Assembly: GCA_014360825.1 (NCBI GenBank)
Contig: JACIWT010000009.1
Coordinates: forward strand, 62,001-126,000
Source of the DNA: Chloroflexota bacterium
Lineage (GTDB): Bacteria > Chloroflexota > Anaerolineae > UBA2200 > JACIWT01
Reading direction: 5' to 3'
Length of the DNA stretch: 64,000 bases
In this document: positions 50,356 through 59,349 of the stretch, in pieces
Layout of the letters: every line of letters begins with the position of its first letter
Position numbering within the stretch: position 1 is the stretch's first letter
Translations under genes and position numbers: made by a program
Notes under the pieces: generated by a model
The model's database searches: none
What the model saw: only the letters and a program-made list of their open reading frames with translations
What the model was told of the DNA's origin: nothing

Positions 50356-50384
50356 ATTATAATAGAGGGCATCTTTCCAGCCAA
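50356..50384 (-). promoter_or_regulatory. Promoter of rsmI
   Basis: Reverse strand: TTGGCT (50379-50384), 17 bp, TATAAT (50356-50361). Confidence 0.75.
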
Positions 50385-50466
50385 GTGGCAAGTGGAGCCT
50401 ATCAAGAAGCGCAGCCAGGTTGGGGATGAGGTCACGGTATACCCCCTGCACAAGCGCCTGCGTCGC

Positions 50467-50495
50467 TTGTTGCTCACCTGGATCAGCAGTATAAT
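50467..50495 (+). promoter_or_regulatory. Promoter of xpt-guaA
   Basis: TTGTTG (50467-50472), 17 bp, TATAAT (50490-50495). Initiation near 50502 leaves under 20 bases before the xpt ATG, too short for a purine riboswitch. Confidence 0.75.
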
Positions 50496-50519
50496 TTGTA
50501 AAAGTCTGGGAGGAGCCAC

Positions 50520-51101
50520 ATGCGTTTGCTCAGGGAGCGGATTGAGAGCGAAGGCAAGAATCTCGGACAAGGTATCCTGAAAGTAGACAGTTTCATCAAC
50601 CATCAGGTGGACGCCAGCCTGATGATGCACGCCGGGCGTGAGATAGCCCTGCGCTTTCGGACAGCGAGGGTAACAAAGGTGCTAACGGCGGAGATCTCTG
50701 GCATTGCCCCGGCCTTTACCACGGCCTTGGCACTGAATGTGCCCCTTGTTTACGCCCGTAAAAGTAAGCCCATTACTATGCCGGCCGAGGTCTATGAGGA
50801 GAGTGCCCCCTCACACACAAAAGGCGTTTTTGTCAGACTTATGGTTTCTCCTGAAGTACTTGGCTCGGGTGACCGCGTGCTCATCGTAGACGATTTCCTG
50901 GCCACAGGCCAGACTATTGCCGCGTTGGCCCGCCTCGTACAGAAAAGCGGGGCACAACTGGTGGGCATCGGCACGGTCATTGAGAAGACTTTCGAGAAGG
51001 GCCGGGAGTTATTGGCCCCGCTGGGGGTGCCTATCGAATCACTCGTAGTGATCACCAACATGGATGACGGGCGCATCGTCTTCGAAGAACAACATTATTG
51101 A
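50520..51101 (+). CDS. xpt: Xanthine phosphoribosyltransferase
   Basis: Converts xanthine and PRPP to XMP in purine salvage. 193 residues, family length. MRLLRERIESEGKNLGQGILKVDSFINHQVD is the Xpt N-terminus, TAEISGIAPAFTTALALNVPLVYARKSKP the substrate side, and VLIVDDFLATGQTIAALARL the PRPP-binding loop. GGGAGGAG precedes the ATG. guaA follows by 16 bases, so XMP is made next to the enzyme that aminates it to GMP. Confidence 0.95.
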   Translation: MRLLRERIESEGKNLGQGILKVDSFINHQVDASLMMHAGREIALRFRTARVTKVLTAEISGIAPAFTTALALNVPLVYARKSKPITMPAEVYEESAPSHTKGVFVRLMVSPEVLGSGDRVLIVDDFLATGQTIAALARLVQKSGAQLVGIGTVIEKTFEKGRELLAPLGVPIESLVVITNMDDGRIVFEEQHY

Positions 51102-51117
51102 TGGGGTGGAATAGGCG

Positions 51118-52674
51118 GTGGCGAGCAAAACGCCTGTCGAGGAGACCATCGTCATTCTAGACTTTGGGTCCCAATATACGCAACTCATTGCCCGCCGGGT
51201 ACGCGAGTGCGGCGTGTTCAGTTGTTTGGCGCGCTATGACGCCTCGGAGGCAGACATCCGTGCTCTGCGGCCAAAGGGCATCATACTCTCCGGGGGGCCA
51301 GCCAGTGTCTATGATGAGAACGCGCCAAGACTCCCCGACTATGTGGAGTGTCTGGGTATACCGGTGCTGGGCATCTGCTACGGGATGCAATTGATGGCTT
51401 ACCATTGGGGCGGCAGGGTGGAGAGCGCAGAATATCGCGAATATGGTTTGTCCCAGATCGAACTGGAGGTGTGCAATCCGCTTTTCCGTAGTTTGCCTCC
51501 GACAATGCCCGTTTGGATGAGCCATGGCGACAAAGTGACTGCGTTGCCGCCAGGTTTCTTGGCCTTAGCCCACACGCCCAATTCCCCGATCGCTGTCATG
51601 GGAAACTTGGAGCGAGGCTTCTACGGACTCCAATTCCATCCCGAGGTGGCGCACACACCGCGTGGCGTGGACATCGTACGAAACTTTTTGTATGAGGTCT
51701 GCGGATGCACCGGCAAATGGAAACCGGCCTCATTTGTGCAGGAGACGATAGCCGCCATCCGCGCACAGGTAGGCGAGGGGCATGCCATTTGCGCGCTCTC
51801 AGGAGGCGTGGACTCGGCAGTCGCAGCGACACTAGTACATCGCGCCATCGGAGACCAACTCACTTGCGTCTTTGTGAATCACGGGCTTCTGCGAGCCAAT
51901 GAAGCCGAGCAGATCCTCGCGCTCGCTAGCGACCATCTGAACTTGCGGGTGCGTTATGTAGATGCAACTGATCGCTTCCTCGGTGCCCTACGCGGCATCA
52001 CCGACCCGGAGGAAAAGCGGCGCATCATTGGGCGCGAGTTCATTCGAGTTTTCGAGAGTGAAGCCCGCTCGCTGGGCGGAGTGCGCTTCCTGGTGCAAGG
52101 GACGCTCTACCCAGATGTAATTGAGAGTAGCGGTGCGCGGACGCAAATGGCTGCTCTTATCAAAACCCATCACAACGTCGGTGGCCTCCCGCCGGATATG
52201 GAACTGGAACTCATTGAGCCCCTGCGCTGGCTGTTCAAAGATGAAGTGCGGGCTGTCGGTAAGGAACTCGGCCTGCCAGATGAATTGTTGCATCGCCAAC
52301 CCTTTCCCGGCCCCGGCCTCGCTGTGCGGATCATTGGCGAGATCACGCCAGAACGCCTGGATACACTGCGCCGCGCCGATGCGATCGTGTGCCAAGAAGT
52401 AGCAGCGGCAGGTTTGGCCCAAGATGTATGGCAATATTTCGCCGTACTCACACCAGTCAAGAGTGTTGGTGTGATGGGTGATGCACGGTCCTATGGCAAT
52501 TTAGTCGCCGTCCGCGCTGTTACCAGTGCGGATGGTATGACCGCCGATTGGGCTCGACTACCTTACGATCTCCTGGGGCGTATTGCCAACCGCATCGTCA
52601 ATGAGGTACCGGGTGTTAACCGCGTGGTTTATGATATCTCCAGCAAGCCGCCTTCGACTATTGAGTGGGAATGA
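51118..52674 (+). CDS. guaA: GMP synthase (glutamine-hydrolysing)
   Basis: Aminates XMP to GMP. 518 residues, GTG start. Glutaminase domain: [18 protein letters not shown], Cys in [11 protein letters not shown], His-Glu in [14 protein letters not shown] pyrophosphatase domain: P-loop [21 protein letters not shown]-terminal dimerisation domain: [18 protein letters not shown] and the terminal [18 protein letters not shown]. All catalytic residues are present. The stop overlaps the start of the next gene. Confidence 0.97.
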   Translation: MASKTPVEETIVILDFGSQYTQLIARRVRECGVFSCLARYDASEADIRALRPKGIILSGGPASVYDENAPRLPDYVECLGIPVLGICYGMQLMAYHWGGRVESAEYREYGLSQIELEVCNPLFRSLPPTMPVWMSHGDKVTALPPGFLALAHTPNSPIAVMGNLERGFYGLQFHPEVAHTPRGVDIVRNFLYEVCGCTGKWKPASFVQETIAAIRAQVGEGHAICALSGGVDSAVAATLVHRAIGDQLTCVFVNHGLLRANEAEQILALASDHLNLRVRYVDATDRFLGALRGITDPEEKRRIIGREFIRVFESEARSLGGVRFLVQGTLYPDVIESSGARTQMAALIKTHHNVGGLPPDMELELIEPLRWLFKDEVRAVGKELGLPDELLHRQPFPGPGLAVRIIGEITPERLDTLRRADAIVCQEVAAAGLAQDVWQYFAVLTPVKSVGVMGDARSYGNLVAVRAVTSADGMTADWARLPYDLLGRIANRIVNEVPGVNRVVYDISSKPPSTIEWE

Positions 52675-53894
52675 TGATCAAGATAGTTCACTTTTCTGAC
52701 CTGCATCTGGGGGTGGAGAATTACGGCCATATCAACCCAGTGACGGGCTTGCATACAAGGCTGGAGGATTTTCTGCGCGCCTTCGATGCCGTAGTCGAAT
52801 ACGCGCTGGACAAAGACGTGGATTTGATCCTTTTCACTGGCGACGCCTATAAATCGCGTGACCCCAACCCCACTCATCAGCGAGAGTTTGCCAAACGAAT
52901 CCAACGTTTGTCGACAGCAGGGATCCCCGTTGTCTTACTGGTGGGCAATCACGATGTGCCCAGTACTGCCGGGCGCGCAAACACTGTGGATATCTTCGCT
53001 ACTCTGGAGGTCGAGCACGTTTACGTGGCGCGTACAGCGGATACACGGCGTATTGAGACCGCCTCTGGCCCCATTCAGATCGTGACGCTACCCTGGATTG
53101 TGCGCAGTCACATCCTGACTCGCGACGAGCACCGAAACCGCACCCTGCAGGAAGTCAACCTGGCCATTATTGAGAGGGTGGAGAATATTCTGAATCAACA
53201 GGTCGAGAAATTAGACCCCAATATACCCGCGGTGCTCGCTGCCCATGTCTCCGTCCAAGGCGCGGTGTTCGGCTCAGAGGCAAGTGTAATGCTAGGACAA
53301 GATGTTGTCCTACCGCCTAGCATGGTGAACAACCCCGCTTTTGATTATGTGGCTTTAGGTCATCTGCACCGGCACCAGGTTATTAACGAAGCCCAGCCAC
53401 TGGTAGTCTACGCAGGCAGCATTGAACGCATTGACTTCGGTGAGGAAAGGGAACAAAAAGGATTTGTGGTCGTCCATTTGGAACGCGGACAGGCGAAGTA
53501 TGAGTTTATAACTACTCCAACAAGGCCTTTTGTAACCATCGAAGCGCACGCTCGCAGCGAAGATCCTACCACGGAGGTGTTGGAGGCTATTCGCGCGAAG
53601 CCTATCGAAAACGCCATTGTTCGTCTAATTATTCACCTTTCCGTAGAGAAAGAGCCCTCCTTGCGCGAAAATGATGTAAGACGCGCACTCACTCCAGCCC
53701 ACCACATCGCGGCCATTATTAAAGACGTGAGGCGGCCAGTACGTCTGCGCCTGGGTAGTGGGGGCACAGTAGAGGAGATGACCACGCTGGAGTTATTGCG
53801 CCGCTATTTCGAAGCCAAGCAGGTTGATCCAGAGCGATGCAAGGAGTTGTTGAGTTACGCAGCGGAAATCTTGGCCGATGAAGATACTATGTAG
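52671..53894 (+). CDS. sbcD: SbcD/Mre11-type exonuclease
   Basis: Metallophosphoesterase nuclease subunit acting with the SbcC ATPase on DNA ends and hairpins. About 407 residues. Metal-binding motifs in order: [40 protein letters not shown] and [12 protein letters not shown] capping domain follows. ATG 52671 (or 52674) overlaps the guaA stop. sbcC is not the next gene, which is unusual; it must lie elsewhere if present. Confidence 0.93.
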   Translation: MMIKIVHFSDLHLGVENYGHINPVTGLHTRLEDFLRAFDAVVEYALDKDVDLILFTGDAYKSRDPNPTHQREFAKRIQRLSTAGIPVVLLVGNHDVPSTAGRANTVDIFATLEVEHVYVARTADTRRIETASGPIQIVTLPWIVRSHILTRDEHRNRTLQEVNLAIIERVENILNQQVEKLDPNIPAVLAAHVSVQGAVFGSEASVMLGQDVVLPPSMVNNPAFDYVALGHLHRHQVINEAQPLVVYAGSIERIDFGEEREQKGFVVVHLERGQAKYEFITTPTRPFVTIEAHARSEDPTTEVLEAIRAKPIENAIVRLIIHLSVEKEPSLRENDVRRALTPAHHIAAIIKDVRRPVRLRLGSGGTVEEMTTLELLRRYFEAKQVDPERCKELLSYAAEILADEDTM

Positions 53895-53983
53895 GCCTTT
53901 TTTCCCAGTGATGTACCTTGTTTATAATACGTAGAGTTTATTTCGATATGTCAGTTCTCATAACCGCCCAGGAGACATGGTGA

Positions 53984-56110
53984 ATGGACCAGACATTGAA
54001 CACTGAAATAGAATATCTAAATGTGGTCGGAGGTAGGTGGTGCGAATCTGCCGACCCTATCGGCATCTTTGAAGAGGAAGCGCGTGGACGGGGTAACCTC
54101 TACGTACTGGTTGAGACCTTTGGGCCATTTCCCGACACCCCGCTTGTCCAGCGGACCATTGTGGAGGCTGCACGGAACGAGTACTTTCGCCGAACCGGCA
54201 GCGTCACGGCTGGTCTCCGCGCAGCGGTAAAGGCAGCCAATCAGTCTCTTTTTGAACATAATTTGAATGCCCCGAGGGAAGAACGTGGTATCGCTGGCAT
54301 CAGCTGTTTGGTCCTGACAGGCGAGGACGCCTACATGGCATTGGCAGGACCATCCCTCATCTGCTTAGCAAGGGAAGGGCGTCTCCAATTTTTCCCGATG
54401 GAATCACCGTGGCACCGGGCAGCTAAGTACACTGACGTTGATCCTGCCATCTCTCCGCCCTTAGGTTTACGTCGCGAGATTGAGCCTGACCTCTACCACG
54501 TGACCGTTGGCTCCGGCGATGTGATCGTGATGGCCTCCACACCGCTCGTCCGGGTTGCGGAGCCCGAGCAGATCGGGGATGCGGTGGCAGGACGCAGTGC
54601 CCAGGTGATCGGGCAGAACCTGGAAGCACTCACCAAGGGAGAAGATCTGTCCGCTTTGATCATCCGAGTTGCTGCCGAGGAGGCTGTTATTGCCCCTCGT
54701 GGGGAATATCCCGAGAAATTGGGCGAGGTTCCAGAAGAGGAGATCGCCGTTCCTGGTTGGCGAGAGTCGTTGCAAGGGATAGGGCAGACGATAGAGGGCC
54801 TTCTGAAGCGGGCTTCCCGGTTAGCATTCACCTTGTTGAGCCGTACTCTCCCTGATCGGGGGGCCACGGCTGCAGAGCGACGCGGCGTGCGAAAGCCTCT
54901 GCCAGAGGCGCGCCCGGCAGGAAGTAATCGGATGTTGCTTTGGATCGCGCTGGCAATCCCGTTACTGGTGGCCTTTCTTTTCTTCGTGAGTCGCATCCAA
55001 TACGACCGCTCGCGCCAAGCCCACTTGACCAAACTCGTACAGGATGCCCAAGCAGCGATTGAGAGTGCTGACACCGCCACCCAGCGGGATCAAAAAAAAG
55101 CCGAACTTGAGAGAGCGGGACAGTTACTCGCCGAGGCAGCCATTATCCAGCCCGATGATCAGACTTTGTTGACCTTGCAACAAGAGCTGCAGGAGCGGCT
55201 CGATGTAGTGAACCAGGTTACCCGCCTCCGCTATTTCCTTAAACTGCGAGAGTTTCCTGATGAGGGCCAAATCGCTGGCTATCCTGTGCAAGTGATTGTG
55301 CACGCTAATGAGGTTTTTGTGCTGGATACAGGCCTGAACCGTGTTTACAAGTATTTGCTCACAGAACTGGGGGATGCAATTCAAGAACCGCCTGGGCAAG
55401 ATCCTATACTCTTGCGAGCGGGCGATCAGGTTGGCAACGCCGTCCTAGGTGATTTGGCAGGGATTGTATGGGCGGAGCCAGGAGATGCGAGGGCGGCTGG
55501 CAATCTGTTGGTCCTCGACAAAAACGGAAATCTCGTAGAATACGATCCGAGTACAGGATTACATCTCCTTTCACTAGACCGTAGTGTCACGTGGCGGAGA
55601 GCGCAGGCCTTAGGCAGTTTCATGGGTAGATTTTACCTATTGGACCCTTTAGACAACCGTATTTTGAGGTTCACCCCCACCGTGGATGGCTATAGCCGGC
55701 CGCCAGAATCCTACCTTTCCTCAAATGTCAATATAGACCTAAATGGCGCTGTGGATATGGCAATTGATGGGCACATCTATGTCTTGATCGCCGATGGTCG
55801 AATCTACAAATTTCTGTCTGGGGAACTCGAAACCTTCACGCTATCCAATTTAGATGAGCCACTGCAAGACCCATCGGCGATTTTCTCCTCTGCCATGGGA
55901 GACGAAGGCTATATTTATGTAGCAGATGCAGGCAACCAGCGTATTGTCCAGTTCACGAAAGAAGGGCGTTTCGTCCGCCAGTTCCGTAGCGATCCCCCGT
56001 ATTTCCAAGATTTGCGCGATTTGATCGTGGATGAAGCAGAGCGCAAGCTCTACGTGCTTGACGGCCGAGCCCTATACTTGGTGAACATACCTCCTGTGGA
56101 AACCGAGTGA
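53984..56110 (+). CDS. PP2C-like pseudophosphatase with membrane helix and beta-propeller
   Basis: Protein of 708 residues. Residues 1 to about 230 keep the PP2C fold pattern (TAGLRAAVKAANQSLFEHN, RGIAGISCLVLTGEDAYMAL), but metal ligands are missing: ETFG (44-47) replaces DGMG, LAGPSL (120-125) replaces the VGDSR site, and SGDVIVMASTPL replaces the SDGL site. One membrane helix lies at about 317-336, then a coiled coil (340-410), then repeated strands of an NHL-like propeller (for example EVFVLDTGLNRVYKY, GYIYVADAGNQRIVQFTKEGRF). TATAAT at 53923-53928 may be its -10. Function unknown; sensing or scaffolding at the membrane is plausible. Confidence 0.8.
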   Translation: MDQTLNTEIEYLNVVGGRWCESADPIGIFEEEARGRGNLYVLVETFGPFPDTPLVQRTIVEAARNEYFRRTGSVTAGLRAAVKAANQSLFEHNLNAPREERGIAGISCLVLTGEDAYMALAGPSLICLAREGRLQFFPMESPWHRAAKYTDVDPAISPPLGLRREIEPDLYHVTVGSGDVIVMASTPLVRVAEPEQIGDAVAGRSAQVIGQNLEALTKGEDLSALIIRVAAEEAVIAPRGEYPEKLGEVPEEEIAVPGWRESLQGIGQTIEGLLKRASRLAFTLLSRTLPDRGATAAERRGVRKPLPEARPAGSNRMLLWIALAIPLLVAFLFFVSRIQYDRSRQAHLTKLVQDAQAAIESADTATQRDQKKAELERAGQLLAEAAIIQPDDQTLLTLQQELQERLDVVNQVTRLRYFLKLREFPDEGQIAGYPVQVIVHANEVFVLDTGLNRVYKYLLTELGDAIQEPPGQDPILLRAGDQVGNAVLGDLAGIVWAEPGDARAAGNLLVLDKNGNLVEYDPSTGLHLLSLDRSVTWRRAQALGSFMGRFYLLDPLDNRILRFTPTVDGYSRPPESYLSSNVNIDLNGAVDMAIDGHIYVLIADGRIYKFLSGELETFTLSNLDEPLQDPSAIFSSAMGDEGYIYVADAGNQRIVQFTKEGRFVRQFRSDPPYFQDLRDLIVDEAERKLYVLDGRALYLVNIPPVETE

Positions 56111-56124
56111 GGAGCGGCTTGTAG

Positions 56125-57216
56125 ATGACGTTAGTACTAGGCATAGAAACGTCGTGTGACGAAACGGCTGCTGCTGTAGTGGAAGATGGGCGACTCATAC
56201 GATCGAACGTGGTCGCTTCTCAGGTAGACCTTCACCGCCGCTACGGAGGGGTATTCCCTGAAGTTGCCGCGCGCCAACACATATTGTCTATTGTGCCCAT
56301 CGTACAGGATGCGCTCGAGGGCGCCAAGTGTTCCTGGACCGACTTGGATGCCGTCGCCGTAACTTATGGACCCGGTTTGGTAGGCTCTCTGCTCGTTGGT
56401 GTGAATTTGGGGAAGGCAGTCGCCTGGGCCCACCGGTTGCCCTTGATCGGGATCAATCATTTGGAAGCGCATGTCTATGCGAACTGGTTGGCTCCCTTGC
56501 CAGAGGACGCAAGCGAGTCAACGAGCCTGCCCCCAGAACCTCGGTTTCCCTTCCTGTGTCTGATCGTATCCGGTGGGCATTCTGATCTGGTGCTCGTCTC
56601 TGGGCATGGCGATTACCGGTTATTGGGTCGAACGTTGGACGACGCGGCCGGTGAGGCGTTCGACAAAGTAGCGCGTTTGCTCGGCCTGGGCTACCCTGGC
56701 GGTCCTGCTATCCAGGAGGCGGCCCGAAGCGGCAACCCTCGCATGTTCGATCTACCCCGTGCTTGGCTCAAGGGCAGTTACGATTTCAGCTTCAGCGGGT
56801 TGAAGACCGCGGTGCTGCTGATTATCCAGGGATACGAGGGGTTGGGCCAGAAGCCGCTCAAACAGCGGTCACGGCAAACCGGATCGAGTGCAGGGCCACA
56901 GGAGTCTTCTTTGCCAGTCGCCGATTTAGCAGCGAGTTTCCAAGCCGCTGTGGTAGAGGTGTTGGTGACCAAAGTGGTTCAGGCAGCACAGGAGTTCCGC
57001 GTACGTCACGTTCTTTTGGCTGGTGGTGTGGCCAGCAATGAGCACTTACGCCGCGAGATGTCAGCGCAACTTAAGATCCCGGTCTCTTTCCCGCCGCCAT
57101 CTCTGTGTGTGGACAATGCGGCGATGGTAGCCTCTGCAGGCTATTTCCGGTTCATGGCCGGTGAACGCGCCGGTTGGGACCTGGATGTAGCACCGAATCT
57201 GCGCCTGGCATATTGA
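56125..57216 (+). CDS. tsaD: tRNA threonylcarbamoyladenosine transferase TsaD
   Basis: Transfers the threonylcarbamoyl group to A37 of ANN-decoding tRNAs with TsaB and TsaE. 363 residues. [56 protein letters not shown], metal-binding [58 protein letters not shown] and [13 protein letters not shown]. Complete. It starts 14 bases after the propeller-protein stop, so the two are co-transcribed. Confidence 0.96.
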   Translation: MTLVLGIETSCDETAAAVVEDGRLIRSNVVASQVDLHRRYGGVFPEVAARQHILSIVPIVQDALEGAKCSWTDLDAVAVTYGPGLVGSLLVGVNLGKAVAWAHRLPLIGINHLEAHVYANWLAPLPEDASESTSLPPEPRFPFLCLIVSGGHSDLVLVSGHGDYRLLGRTLDDAAGEAFDKVARLLGLGYPGGPAIQEAARSGNPRMFDLPRAWLKGSYDFSFSGLKTAVLLIIQGYEGLGQKPLKQRSRQTGSSAGPQESSLPVADLAASFQAAVVEVLVTKVVQAAQEFRVRHVLLAGGVASNEHLRREMSAQLKIPVSFPPPSLCVDNAAMVASAGYFRFMAGERAGWDLDVAPNLRLAY

Positions 57217-57258
57217 TAGGCGGGTCACGGTTAGAGAGGAATCAGTTTGAGGGTGAAG

Positions 57259-58632
57259 ATGCGGTCGGAATTGCGCAAATTGCCATCAGTTGATCATCTA
57301 TTAGGGCATGAGAGCATCCGCCTTGCCGAGGCGGAGAGTGGTCATGCTTTGACTCTGGCAGCCGCGCGGGAGGTACTTGATGAAGCCAGGCGCGATATCA
57401 CAAGCGGAGGTTCCTGCCCACCCATAGACGAACTGGTGTCACGGGTGTTGGCCCGCCTCGCTGCATTGCAGCGTCCTACCCTCCGGCCAGTCATCAATGC
57501 TACGGGTGTTATTGTGCACACGAATCTTGGTCGAGCCCCTCTCAGCCGTGCTGCCATACAGGCTATGGTAGAGGCTGCTGCCTATTCTAACCTGGAGTTT
57601 GATCTGGAGGCCGGGGAGCGTGGCTCGCGTTACGTTCATGCTGAGGAGTTGCTGGTGGCGCTCACTGGAGCTGAAGCGGCGCTCCTGGTCAACAACGATG
57701 CTGCAGCGGTACTCCTTGTCTTGACCACAGTCGCGCGCGGACGCGAGGTCGTCATCTCCCGAGGACAGTTGGTGGAGATAGGGGGAGGGTTTCGCATTCC
57801 CGAAGTCATGGCCCAGAGCGGTGCACAATTGGTCGAAGTGGGCACGACAAACCGTACTTATGTGCGAGATTATGAAGATGCTATTACAGAACGAACCGCT
57901 GCCCTGCTACATGTCCACGCGAGCAATTTCCGGCTCATTGGCTTTACTCATGAGGTTAGCCTGAACGAATTGGTAACGCTGGGTCACAAACAGGGATTGC
58001 TCGTGTTAGAGGACTTGGGCAGCGGCGCGTTATTGGACACAGCGACCTATGGCTTGGTCCATGAGCCTACGGTGCAGGAATGTGTGGCTTCGGGCGCAGA
58101 CCTGGTCTGTTTCAGCGGCGATAAGTTGCTGGGCGGTCCCCAAGCGGGCGTTATTGTGGGTCGGCGAGAACTGATCGCAAAGCTGAGAAACCATCCGATG
58201 ACCAGGGCGGTGCGGGTAAGCAAGGTGACGATTGCGGGTCTTCAGGCCACGCTTCTACATTATCGGCGCGGCGAGGCAGAACGAGAAGTGCCAGTCTGGC
58301 GTATGATTGCCATGCCGGCGGAAGCCATACAGCGACGGGCACAGCGACTGGTGCGCCGATTAAAGGGTATCGGGGTGAATGCTTCGGTCGTAGAGGGGCG
58401 CTCTGCAGTTGGTGGAGGGGCATTGCCAGGCGATACATTACCCACTTGGCTAGTGGCAGTCACTGTGCGTTCGCCGGATGATTTTGCACGGGCGCTGCGC
58501 CTCGGTGAGCCAGCCGTGGTCGGGCGCATAGAGGAGGGTCGCTTTCTGCTCGATTTGCGCACGGTGTTAGAGACGCAGGATGAAGCGCTTTGGATAGCGT
58601 TACGTGCAGCATTGGGCTCTTCGCATCAATAG
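57259..58632 (+). CDS. selA: L-seryl-tRNA(Sec) selenium transferase
   Basis: PLP enzyme converting Ser-tRNA(Sec) to Sec-tRNA(Sec). About 457 residues. RKLPSVDHLL at the N-terminus, VINATGVIVHTNLGRAPLS, LEFDLEAGERGSRY, NNDAAAVLLVL, ISRGQLVEIGGGFRIPEVM, LEDLGSGAL and the PLP lysine in LVCFSGDKLLGGPQAG. ATG 57259 follows GAGGG; TTG 57247 is an alternative. It predicts selenoprotein synthesis, but selB, selD and tRNA-Sec are not in this window, and no selenoprotein gene was recognised. Confidence 0.93.
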   Translation: MRSELRKLPSVDHLLGHESIRLAEAESGHALTLAAAREVLDEARRDITSGGSCPPIDELVSRVLARLAALQRPTLRPVINATGVIVHTNLGRAPLSRAAIQAMVEAAAYSNLEFDLEAGERGSRYVHAEELLVALTGAEAALLVNNDAAAVLLVLTTVARGREVVISRGQLVEIGGGFRIPEVMAQSGAQLVEVGTTNRTYVRDYEDAITERTAALLHVHASNFRLIGFTHEVSLNELVTLGHKQGLLVLEDLGSGALLDTATYGLVHEPTVQECVASGADLVCFSGDKLLGGPQAGVIVGRRELIAKLRNHPMTRAVRVSKVTIAGLQATLLHYRRGEAEREVPVWRMIAMPAEAIQRRAQRLVRRLKGIGVNASVVEGRSAVGGGALPGDTLPTWLVAVTVRSPDDFARALRLGEPAVVGRIEEGRFLLDLRTVLETQDEALWIALRAALGSSHQ

Positions 58633-58877
58633 GCACATACTACCCCTGCACAAGTGGCATGGAATTCATGTTGCCTCATGCAATTATCTTACCCCGGGGG
58701 CATCGTTGCCTCAGTCGGGCATCCATTCAGTCGGCGAAGGTGCAAACGGAAATAGCCCTTTTAACGAGCTGGCTTGGTAGTGCCCAGGCATCGTCTTTTG
58801 GAGCCCCAACGATAGAAACACAAGAGGCGTGATCTGGGGGTGATGGAAAAAAGATGGAGTACTTGCGGTGATAGCCG

Positions 58878-59018
58878 GTGCTGGCCACAAACTATCTAAG
58901 ATGCGTTTTTGGCCCGTTCTATTGGCCGCGAAGCACCTGGGTGTCACTGCCGCTAATAGTTCTCGTCTTGCTTTGGATGCTCATTATGCCTCATTTCCTC
59001 CAGTCGCTTCAACTATGA
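58878..59018 (+). CDS. Possible 46-residue single-helix membrane peptide
   Basis: In the 717-bp gap between selA and rpoC one short frame starting at GTG 58878 ends with a convincing membrane helix (WVSLPLIVLVLLWMLIMPHF) after a Trp/Arg-rich start. There is no good ribosome-binding site, and no promoter was found for it. It may be a real small protein or chance hydrophobic sequence. The rest of 58633-59094 shows nothing recognisable. Confidence 0.3.
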   Translation: MLATNYLRCVFGPFYWPRSTWVSLPLIVLVLLWMLIMPHFLQSLQL

Positions 59019-59094
59019 AACGCGGCAGGTAAGAATTCTGTGTGAGTCAACGATTCCTCCAGAGTAAGGTTTTTTAGTGAGGCAATTCGGCAAT

Positions 59095-59123
59095 TTGACT
59101 AATTGAGTTCAAGATATTATAAT
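59095..59123 (+). promoter_or_regulatory. Promoter of rpoC
   Basis: TTGACT (59095-59100), 17 bp, TATAAT (59118-59123). Initiation near 59130 gives a leader of about 220 bases, long for a gene of this kind. Confidence 0.85.
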
Positions 59124-59172
59124 TATCAGATGCAAAATTTTCGATAAGAGAGTTCGTGCGGGGACGGCTGTT

Positions 59173-59194
59173 CTGACTTTAGTCAGCATTTTTC
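59173..59194 (+). terminator. Attenuator-like hairpin 1 in the rpoC leader
   Basis: CTGAC (59173-59177), loop TTTA, GTCAG (59182-59186), then CATTTTT. Short stem with a U-tract; it may act as an early terminator. Confidence 0.45.
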
Positions 59195-59271
59195 TGTCAT
59201 CAACTTATCCAAAACTTGCTAACTGAGTAGCGTCAACACCTGGCCACAATTCATCCTCGTCTCGATCGCGT

Positions 59272-59308
59272 GGGCGGGAGTAGGCTCTTGCCGCCAGTCC
59301 GCCCTTTT
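59272..59308 (+). terminator. Attenuator-like hairpin 2 in the rpoC leader
   Basis: GGGCGG (59272-59277) can pair with CCGCCC (59299-59304), followed by TTTT. An alternative partner CCGCC lies at 59291-59295, so two exclusive structures are possible just before the ribosome-binding site. Confidence 0.4.
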
Positions 59309-59349
59309 GGTTATCCGCCCCTGCATTGGCAATTCCACAGGAGGCACAC

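Noticed and set aside
50289-50519. Purine riboswitch before xpt-guaA
   Set aside because: The predicted transcript start leaves under 20 bases of leader, and no purine aptamer motif is seen upstream.
50029-50580. Forward 183-codon frame across rsmI and the rsmI-xpt gap
   Set aside because: Antisense to rsmI, runs through two promoters and into xpt in another frame.
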